Assembly (NCBI GenBank): GCA_024760905.1
Contig: CM045733.1
Span: forward strand, 23,968,501-24,032,500
From: Plotosus lineatus
Lineage: Eukaryota; Chordata; Actinopteri; Siluriformes; Plotosidae
DNA: 64,000 nucleotides
Reading direction: 5' to 3'
Shown: positions 55,636 through 64,000 of the stretch, piece after piece
Position numbering within the stretch: the stretch's first letter is position 1
Layout: every line of letters begins with the position of its first letter
The notes under the pieces: model-generated
What the model was told of the DNA's origin: nothing
The model's database searches: none
Seen by the model: the letters and a program-made list of their open reading frames with translations, nothing else
Translations under genes and position numbers: made by a program

Positions 55636-55991
55636 TCTTCTTCTTCTCCTTTCGGCATTTTCCCTTTTTTCAGGGGTCGCCAGAGCAAATCATTTGATTT
55701 GCATATTTGATTTGGCATAGATTTTTATGTCGGATGCCCTTCCTGACACAACCCTTTTAGCAAGTGACAGAAACACGCTGACGGCTTTGCAGCTACTGTT
55801 TACGAAAGTCAGCAATGGTTCGTTTACATGAACCTCTCACCATAGACAGGGAGAGACATGGTCGGCCTTTGATAACCCAGTTAGCTGCACTGGGGGGAGA
55901 CAGTGATAACCTTGTGGAGAGTGGGACTCAAACCTCCAATCTTAGGATCAGCGATCCGGTGCCCTTTACCACCAGGCCACCACTGCCCCTC
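55636..55991 (-). mobile_element. SINE-1 copy with RTE-type tail, 15-bp target duplication
   Basis: The best-defined SINE-1: head 'ggggcagtggtggcctggtg', B-box region, complete body, 'gtcaggaagggcatccgaca', 'tgccaaatcaaatatg', 'gctctggcgacccctg' and the (gaa)n tail. Perfect duplication gttaacagtacacag at 55621-55635 and 55992-56006. This proves the unit with both RTE-derived parts moves as one piece. Confidence 0.95.
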
Positions 55992-56006
55992 GTTAACAGT
56001 ACACAG

Positions 56007-56126
56007 TATGCTTTATTCACTCTGTGTCATCCTTTATTATCATGATATACATGTAGCATACAGACAACAGACTGTGTCAGAGCAGGGAGTCATGCTAATT
56101 GATTAAAAGGAACATCGCTACTCTTG

Positions 56127-56166
<40 letters not shown>

Positions 56167-56189
56167 ATGTGTGTGTGAGTGTGTTTGAG

Positions 56190-56235
<46 letters not shown>

Positions 56236-57403
56236 ATGAGGGATGAGAGAACACATGGTTCGGATTCCTGTCACAGCGTTTCCCCAGCATTACAGAACAG
56301 ATTGGGATCTGCTCACTATGCAGACTGAACTGGTACTGGCACCGGCACACATTGAATCTAATCCAGTATACACACTGTCAGACTGATGCGCGAGGCCACA
56401 CAAACTTCTCCCTTGTTGGTACGTACTGCTGTTACATGTTATTGTTGTTATAACAGCACTAAGGACACTTAAATTCTTTAATCTGGTGAATGTCATGGTG
56501 CTGAGTGGTACCACTGGGAGTGAGATCCAAATCCTTTGATTAACTCCAGCATTGGCGGTCACATTTCAAAAAACCTCTGTTGCAGTATTGATTTTTAGAT
56601 TTGGGTCAGCAGGACAGAAACCATACAAGGAGTCCCAGTTGGCAATGATGAGGTAAATGATGCCACGTGGCTAACATTTATAGCCTTGCAAGGGGGTTTA
56701 CTTTGCAATACCAGCAGGGGAGAAAAGGCATATATCTTGACTGGGCTTTAAGCAGAAGTGACACAGTTGTAAATCCAACATTTGAATGTCACTGTGTGAA
56801 CTGCACTTCTACCAACGTGTTTTAGATGCACAGGGCTGGAATCTGGTGATGGAATTTGCTAACTGCTGAGTTGTTGCACATTGAGCTCGGGACAGTGAAA
56901 TCATATACCTTTCAACACATGGAAATGCAATGCAAACACAAGTGTTTGAAAGATTAGGTGTGAAGAAATTACTCCAGAAACTGTAAACAAATAATAAAAA
57001 TAATGATTCTTTTCCTGCAGTGCATCAGTGTCATCAGTGCATGACGTGTGATTGCGCTGTTGTGTTGTATGTAGCTGTCCTGTTGTACATGGTACATGCT
57101 ATGGCATTGCTAAACAAATGAAAACATATGTTTTTGTTACAGTGTAAATATTAGCTCAGAATTTCATCTCAGTGTATTGTGAAGGAATGCAAAAAAATAA
57201 AAAATAAAAAATAAATAAATAAATAAATAAAAAAATTAAAAATTTTAAAATACCCACTATGACCCTTAGGGGGCTCCATACTTCATTTAGAGAAGTCACT
57301 CACTCAACTTCCAGGAAGGAATAAAGGTGGCAAACAGATGATAGTGGAGTTAAATTGGTTATACTGACCTTAAATAGTTGCACTGTACTAAAGTAATTGT
57401 TGG

Positions 57404-57461
<58 letters not shown>

Positions 57462-57629
57462 TTGTTCTTATACAACAAAATTTATCTAAAATCCCCTTCA
57501 TCTAATCTTACAATTTGTACTATTTATTACATAACCTTTGTATTTTTTAAACATAAATATGACTTAATTCATATTCAATTCAATTCTAAAAAATGTATGT
57601 TTTTACATTTTACATTACTTTTGTTACTG

Positions 57630-57683
<54 letters not shown>

Positions 57684-57816
57684 CTGATGTGTATTATATT
57701 GTATTAAGACAATTGGATTCTAAGTCAGGTTTAGAAAAAGTAGGTTAATACTTGCCTAGTGTAGTTTCACCAGATGGGAGCTGTATGAAATTTTGGCCTA
57801 CTAGAGGCCAAGGAGT

Positions 57817-57888
<72 letters not shown>

Positions 57889-59529
57889 CTTTTCCTCTCT
57901 CCAAACCCTCATGACACATTGCGGGAAGTTGATTCAAGACTCTCTGCCCAACACAACAAACAAATCAGCACAGACTTGCAATAGACATAACTCTGTTAAT
58001 AGCTTTACTGTACAGTACTTACTACTTCATTTTTATTACAAAAAAAAAGAATATACAATAATATGCAATACATAATAGAATACAATGTGCCATATATAAT
58101 ACTGAAAAAAACAACAACAAAAAAACAGAAAGAAGTGTCTGCTTGTAGTCAAGCTATGAGTCACACTGTCTTTCATTTTCTACCAAACGTATTGATCACA
58201 AATGGTTCTGTTCTAATCATCTGGACTGATCACCTCAGGGTATAAATCATTGAAGCAATTAATTAACACTCATCACATCTTGACTTGCATTTTAATAGAT
58301 CTTGAGAATAGTGTTTGTACATTGCTCATACCTGAAGGCACTTTGCGGAGTAAAAAAGAAATGAAAACATGTTACTATGTACGTAAAAAATGCCCAGAAA
58401 CAAATCAGAAAATAAAAAAAAGAAAAGAAAGACATGCTTACCTCCAAACAGCACGCCATTGAATGTCACATGCTCACTGCTGGTTGGACATAGAATGAGA
58501 CAGGTGTAAATTAAGCTGCCAGCTTTAACTGGCAAAGAATCCAAAACATACATTGGAAGAGGATAAACGAAAGGGATGTTTAGTGGGCTCAGACCAGGTT
58601 GGAAAATCTGATGATGATAAATGAGCTTTGGAACACGGCACGGCACAGCAAAGACCCTAAAAATACCCAGCCGTGGAGGGAGGGGCAGCTGTTAGCAAAT
58701 ACAGTGGACAAATTGTGCTGTCGCTGTTGCTTCACCTTACAGACACCTTCACAGTGTTTTTCTTTATAGCAATGTTCAGGGTCTTAAACATTTCTTGTTG
58801 GAATTACTGCTCACATAAGAGTATATACAGCACAAGCACACACAATACCTTTTCTCACAAAACCTTGTTTGAACAAAAACTGTATTGATGGGATATAATT
58901 TCTCATCTGAGATCGTTAAAACACGAGGCATTACATGAGTGAAGACATTTCATGGTCAAGGGAGATTGCACTTATCCGTTTTCTATCGAATTTTTAAAAC
59001 GACTTATTTTCAGCATCGCACAACTTTGTAAGTTTCTGCACTGAGAACAGAACGCGAGTCCTTGGAAGAATAAGCAAGGCCTATCAGATGATTACGACAG
59101 CAGTCTTTCATCTTTGGATGAGTTGAGACTTCCAGGACTTGTTGGGATTGAGTTACCTTCACCGACTCTTCAAGGAGAGCAGGATGTAAGACAGGCACAT
59201 CTCCTCAGTGTAGGATCGTATTACCAAAGGAAAAGAATGAAACCGTAATGTTCCAAAAATAAAGTTTGAACTTCTCAAGTATTATTTTTACTGGATTATT
59301 TGCGACCCCTCATAAAGGGGAAAAGCCGAAAGGAAATCATCTCTATTTGACACTAGGCTGAGGTGAATCTAAGCCAATACTGAATGAAGCCAGGGTACAG
59401 CTAACCAGACCATTGTAGGGATAGCACAGACACAACGATTCACACAAATCATTGGGTGATTTGAAGTTTCCAGGGTCATGGGTGGAACATTTTCGGTGGA
59501 CGAATCTACGTCAACAGCACAGACGATGA
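56007..59529. other. Non-coding stretch with several microsatellites
   Basis: Holds (TG)n at 56127-56226, (CT)n at 57405-57455, (GATA)n at 57631-57681, (CA)n at 57819-57885 and an RTE-tail scrap at 59305-59338 ('gcgacccctcataaaggg', 'aaaagccgaaaggaa'). No protein domain recognised. Confidence 0.55.
57631..57681. repeat. (GATA)n microsatellite
   Basis: About 13 uninterrupted GATA tetranucleotide units. Confidence 0.95.
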
Positions 59530-60225
59530 CCATTTAACAGCGAATGGTCAAGATGGCGCTTCCTAGAGGGCGACGTCGTGGCGTTCTCGAAGTCAAATTG
59601 TTTCTTTGTTTGTTTTAGATATTGTTTTCGTTCATTTGTTTTTTTTTTGCATTATGCTCGTCTTTGACCGTGCGACCCTACTACAGCGATGAGAGCGCAG
59701 TCCTTTTGGATATTTAGAACTGAGCACGCTCATCTCCTATCCTGAGCTAATATGCTACCGCAGCTCAATGCTAGCCGCACCCCAGATAACAATAAACCCA
59801 GGCGGAGACATGGCAGGCGAGGAGGGGCTGAACGACGACTCCGGCGCTTGGTTAGCAGTGGAAGGTTAGCACTCCCAGTCATACTGCTTGAAAATGTTCA
59901 GTCTCGACGAAACAAGATGGACGAGCTTCATGCTCGGATTGGCGCGCAGAGGGATCTACAGGACTGCTCCATGTTGTGTTTCTGTGAAACATGGCGCGAG
60001 GAGAGTACACCCGACGAGGCAACTACACCAGCCGGCTATACGGCTTTCAGAGAGGACCGGAGCGCAGCAGCTAGCAACAAGAACCGCGGCGGAAGAACAG
60101 CAGATTTTTGTTAAATAAACCTGGTGTACTGACTGCAGATGATCTCTAAACCTTGCTCTGAGAATGGAGAACATCTAACTTTGAAGTTACGGCCAATTTG
60201 TTTATCCAGAGAACTGTTCATTTTT
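59530..60225 (+). pseudogene. L2/jockey-group LINE 5' end with start of endonuclease
   Basis: Starts near 'aatggtcaagatggcgcttc', a LINE 5'-end-like text. The frame at 59752-60114 encodes a basic leader and then 'VQSRRNKMDELHARIGAQRD' and 'LCFCETWREESTPDEATTPA', the N-terminal part of the AP-endonuclease domain of these LINEs. After stops it continues as 'CSENGEHLTLKLRP' (to about 60205). The rest of the endonuclease and the whole reverse transcriptase are missing. Confidence 0.85.
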
Positions 60226-60279
60226 TTTCCCAACAAAACAATGGGCATAGTGCAATATAAATATAAAAGTAATTATAAT

Positions 60280-60357
60280 AATATAATATAATATAATATA
60301 ATATAATATAATATATTGCAATTTCATTTATTGTGGTTATCTACTGATTTATTTATT

Positions 60358-60391
<34 letters not shown>
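60280..60391. repeat. (ATAAT)n and (ATT)n tracts
   Basis: Two AT-rich simple repeats in the LINE-derived region; the LINE 3' remnant (about 60395-60595, ending 'aaaatcctgaatcctg') may follow, implying an internally deleted LINE. Confidence 0.6.
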
Positions 60392-60717
60392 TTTTGTTGT
60401 TATTATTGTATTGTTTGCTGAGTCTGTGTGAAGTCCTTTTAGATATAGAATTTTTATGTGTTTAATGTGTTTCAGTTTGTGTGTTGTTGATTTGAGCTTC
60501 TTTTCTGTTTGTAACTTGACTCCTTGAACAACTGCACAAGAATTCCTATGTGTGTAAATAAACACAAATGGCTATTAAAAATCCTGAATCCTGATTTGGA
60601 ACAGCCAATTAGTTGAATGTGTTTTTGGACTGTGAGGAACTTACCTTGTGATTTGTCGGATATGGATGCTCTGGAATTTGCCATTGTACAACTTTTATTT
60701 AGTCTCAGTGGTCTGAA

Positions 60718-61058
60718 GGGTAGCGGTGGCCTGGTGGCAGGGTGCTGACGAGTTGATCCATATATCGGGGACGCACTGTCACCATGCTATCTCTGCTGTA
60801 CCCCCAGTGCAGCTAACTGGGTCATCAAAGGCGAGCCATTTCTTTCACTGTCTGTGGTGAGAGGCATGTAAAAGAACCATTAATGTTGTGCAAAAACAGT
60901 AGACCACTGGGCTGCCATCAGTGTGTTTCTGCTCTATGATGGTCTGGTGAACTGTCTGGGGTGTACTCTGCCGTCACCCATAGTTGGCAAAGATAGGTGC
61001 CAGCCTCCCCGCCACCCTATTTAGGATTTAGTGGTTCAGAAAATGAATGAATGAATAT
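60718..61058 (+). mobile_element. SINE-1 copy with L2-like tail
   Basis: 'gggtagcggtggcctggtgg' head with damaged B box, complete body, tail 'gataggtgccagcctccccg' and (gaat)n. A SINE-2 copy follows within 15 bp. Confidence 0.85.
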
Positions 61059-61068
61059 ATGATCTGAG

Positions 61069-61265
61069 GGCAGCAAGGTGGCTTAATGGTTAGCATATCC
61101 ACTTTATAGCATTAAGGTCCCGGATTTGAGTCCTGGACTCGATGAGTACGTTTCTGTCTGGAGTTTGCATGTTCCCCTTGTCCTTGCATGGGTTTCCTCT
61201 CAGTTCTCGGGTTTCTGCCCAGTCAAGATAGGCACACTAGGCTGATTAGTGTTTAAAGATTACCC

Positions 61266-61308
<43 letters not shown>

Positions 61309-61446
61309 TGATTTTGTGTGTGTTGGCCTTGTGATGAATTGAACATCTGTTTAGGGTGTACCACCTGTTTTTTCCCTTGGCTGAGAGAGGTTCGAGTCTC
61401 CCCTCGGGCCTTGTAGAATTCAGCAATTTAGAAAATGAATGAATTC
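61069..61446 (+). mobile_element. SINE-2 copy with internal (TG)n
   Basis: 'gggcagcaaggtggcttaat' head, 'gatttgagtcc' B box, 'gtttgcatgttccccttgtc', (TG)n at 61269-61300 and tail 'tcagcaatttagaaaatgaa'. Confidence 0.8.
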
Positions 61447-61744
61447 ATAGACTAAAATTGTCATAATCCATTTTCAACTGCTGGCTTCAAAATGCCTGAA
61501 TTTGCAATAGAGAAACATTATTAGATATTTGTATTTTCTGCCTGTAGGAAACTCACTAGGGGATGATCAGAGACAAAAGGAATGAAGACAAAATAGTTTT
61601 TTAACAAATAAAACAGTGCTAAGTATTGAAAATATGTTTATTGGGCTCCTTCCAGCAATCCTCATCAGAAAATCCCTATTTTCTCTTTATGTATTGTAGT
61701 CTTCTGTTTTGTGCCATTTTTATATTAATCAGAGATCATCAAGT

Positions 61745-62092
61745 CAGAGTAGTGCCTAGCATGGCCACTTCACAGCAAGAAGGCCATGGGTTCGATTTCC
61801 AGCTCGGTTGTTTCTGTGTGGCGTTTGCATGTTCTCCCAGTGCTTGCGTGGGTTTCCTCTGGGTATTCTGGTTTCCTCTCACAGTCCAAAAAAATGCACA
61901 GTAGGTTAATTGGCTGTTACAAATCTCCCTTAGGTCTGAGACTGAGTCTGAATGGTTGTATGAGTGTTGGCCGTGCGAAGGCCTGGCGAGCTGTCTGCGG
62001 TACCCCGTCCTCGCATAGAGTCAGCTGAGATGGGCATCAGCCTCCTTGTGACACAAATTAGGATTAAGCATCTTAGAAAATGAATGAATGAA
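61745..62092 (+). mobile_element. SINE-2 copy, full length
   Basis: 'agcatggccacttcacagca', B box 'ggttcgatttcc', 'gtttgcatgttctcccagtg', 'cctctcacagtccaaaaa', tail 'gagatgggcatcagcctcct' and (gaat)n. Confidence 0.87.
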
Positions 62093-63021
62093 TTACCATC
62101 TAAGTCACTGGTTCTAAAAGTGGGATCAGAAGTATAGCTTTTCAGTTTAGTTACAAAACTAAACACTCTGGATTCATGTTCGTCAACTGCTTTACCCTGG
62201 TTAGTGTGACAGTGGATGAAAGCTCATAACAGAGCACCATATAAACACATTCACACACTTGTTTACAGCTCACGGGGGATGTTCAAGGAGGCACATCCAC
62301 CTTCTAACATATTTCATACATACCCCCCATCAATCAATAATTAAATTCTTGCTATATAAGGGTTGTCAGCTGTAAAAATGATTGCAATGAAATTAGACAC
62401 TGTACTCTGTATTGACTTTCAAAAAGCCGGTTTGTTTTGTAAGTCCCATTCCAGTGCTGAGTACTATATTAACAGCAGTTATCGACATAGTAACGCTCTG
62501 CACAGAGCAGGTTAGGCCATGAGAGTATCTGCAGGTGGCATAAATAGATTTCATCATACAAAAGCAGCTTGAGGCTCATGCCAGCTGTGACATACATATC
62601 TCCTGTCACAGGTACCTGGCCGCCTGCTCCGTATTATGAGATTGTTATGCGCTACCTACCAACCGAAAATTCTCTCCCCGTCATCTACAGTAAAAAAGAG
62701 TTTTGTACACGAACACTCTTGAGGCACATGCGGTTTAGCTAACATCATGATGTCATCCTCTTTTGCCCATCTTAGTTTCTCTAAAATCAACAAACCACGT
62801 AGTTGTACAACATGTGGTTGGTGTTTGATTTGTTTGTTTAGTACATGTTACTGTGGAATGTGTCATAACGTGAAGGAAGAAATAAACCCTGAACATTTTT
62901 GAGAACTCTCTGACCACTGACAGGGTTTAATCTAGAAAACCATGAGGTAAAATTTGAATATGCATGAAAAGGCAAACATAATATAATAATGTACCAATGG
63001 ATTCATTAACTTTTCATTTAA
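62093..63021. other. Non-coding stretch, nothing recognised
   Basis: No domain-bearing frame or repeat end seen. Confidence 0.5.
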
Positions 63022-63365
63022 CTTACACTCTCTTACCCAGCCATTTGCCGAATCACTTACTGTTATTAGGGTCGTGGGAGGCTAGAATCCATCTCAGACA
63101 CAGGGTGAAGCTGGGATGAACCTTGAACAGACCATTACAGACCAACACATTCACATTCATACTTACACCCATGGGCAATTTGAAACAGCCAATAAGCGAA
63201 ATATACATATTTTTGGACTATGGAAGGAAACCAGAGTACCCAGAGGAAACCGACACAAGCACAAAAGAACCTACAGTACAGACTCCTGCTGAGCCCAGGC
63301 CTTTGAACCCAGGACCTTCTTGCTGTGAGACTGACATGCTAACCACTACACCACTGTGCTGCTCA
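63022..63365 (-). mobile_element. SINE-2 copy
   Basis: Minus strand: 'gtggtgtagtggttagcatg', 'cacagcaagaaggtcctggg' head with B-box area, 'cctctgggtactctggtttc', then the tail with 'gatggattctagcctcccac'. Confidence 0.82.
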
Positions 63366-63759
63366 ACTCTTATGTTCTGATAAAAGTTTTGCCAAAGTTT
63401 GAAATGTGCTGCATTGCAAAGAAACCAATAATTTATTTTAAAAGATTTTTAATGGTAAATTGCACTAAGAGGAGGCAAACAGGATAACAGTAAACGAGGC
63501 AAAGGTTTTCCTGATAAAAACAGCCTGAATACCAATAAATGAAATTCAACATAAATCCATACTCAAGATCCTGCAGCATTACCTATTCTAGAGACAAAAT
63601 AAAGTATTATTGTTGAAAAGCAATCCTTAGTTTTTAGCAAGAACTAAAATATGTGCTGCAACCAGAACCGTCAGAAGCATTTGGTCTGTAGGGGTTTAAT
63701 ATGGTGGGGTGATGGTGGTGGTGGTGATGGTGGTAGTAGTGGTGGTGGTGGTGGTGGTG

Positions 63760-63814
<55 letters not shown>

Positions 63815-63955
63815 TCTGGATGTTCTCCCCAGATAAAAAATGTAATGCAGGAAGTGCCTTTTTTATGGATTCTAATGCAACTCGGTCAATTGTAACATGT
63901 TTTTGCATCAGACTGGGACAAAAAACAAAACAACAAAAGCCCCAGCCACACATAA
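63366..63955. other. Non-coding stretch with (GGT)n/(TG)n
   Basis: A (GGT)n-rich tract at 63709-63762 runs into (TG)n at 63765-63811. No gene seen. Confidence 0.6.
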
Positions 63956-64000
63956 TTTCATTTTCTGTAACTGCTTAATCCTAATTAGAGTCACATGGAG
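63956..64000 (-). mobile_element. SINE tail, cut by the window end
   Basis: Minus strand shows 'ctaattaggattaagcagtt' and 'acagaaaatgaaa', the L2-like tail. The rest of the copy lies beyond the window. Confidence 0.75.

Overview
The window is vertebrate nuclear DNA, almost certainly from a ray-finned (teleost) fish. The evidence is a single-exon Shaker-type (Kv1) potassium channel gene, many tRNA-derived SINEs, RTE-type and L2/jockey-type LINEs, Tc1/mariner, pogo/Tigger and hAT DNA transposons, and very dense CA, CT and CTT microsatellites. Nothing prokaryotic is visible: no operons, CRISPR arrays or rRNA. I could not narrow the species.

Only one cellular protein-coding gene is convincing: an intact Kv1 (kcna-family) open reading frame at 45336-46670 (+). 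It keeps the tetramerisation domain and the potassium selectivity filter. Its voltage sensor has lost the third and fourth gating arginines (now His and Cys). Its S6 gate has lost the glycine hinge and the first proline of PVP, and the C-terminus ends before the usual PDZ-binding tail. This is the most interesting object in the window and may be a modulatory or 'silent' Kv1 subunit.

The rest is a dense mosaic of mobile elements. From 0 to 9 kb there are SINEs, a 235-bp foldback element and a 0.5-kb duplication. From 9 to 13 kb there is a dead Tc1 transposase, then a nest in which an RTE LINE is interrupted by a 2161-bp hAT element, itself interrupted by a 1376-bp TA-flanked element. From 13 to 33 kb there are SINEs, a deleted Tc1 with intact ends, and a series of minus-strand RTE copies including a nearly full-length one (29.1-32.4 kb). 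From 33 to 39 kb there is a Tigger copy with a SINE inside, a composite LINE insertion, and two related TA-flanked MITEs. From 39 to 45 kb it is mostly unannotatable flank with a few SINEs. After the channel gene come more SINEs, another MITE inside an RTE copy, L2/jockey-type fragments and microsatellites.

The elements are linked. One SINE family has a tail made of the RTE LINE's 5' end fused to its 3' end, the same architecture as the bovine Bov-tA/BovB pair. The same SINE head also occurs with an unrelated tail that is shared with a second SINE family. Several insertions carry clean target-site duplications, so the order of events can be read directly.
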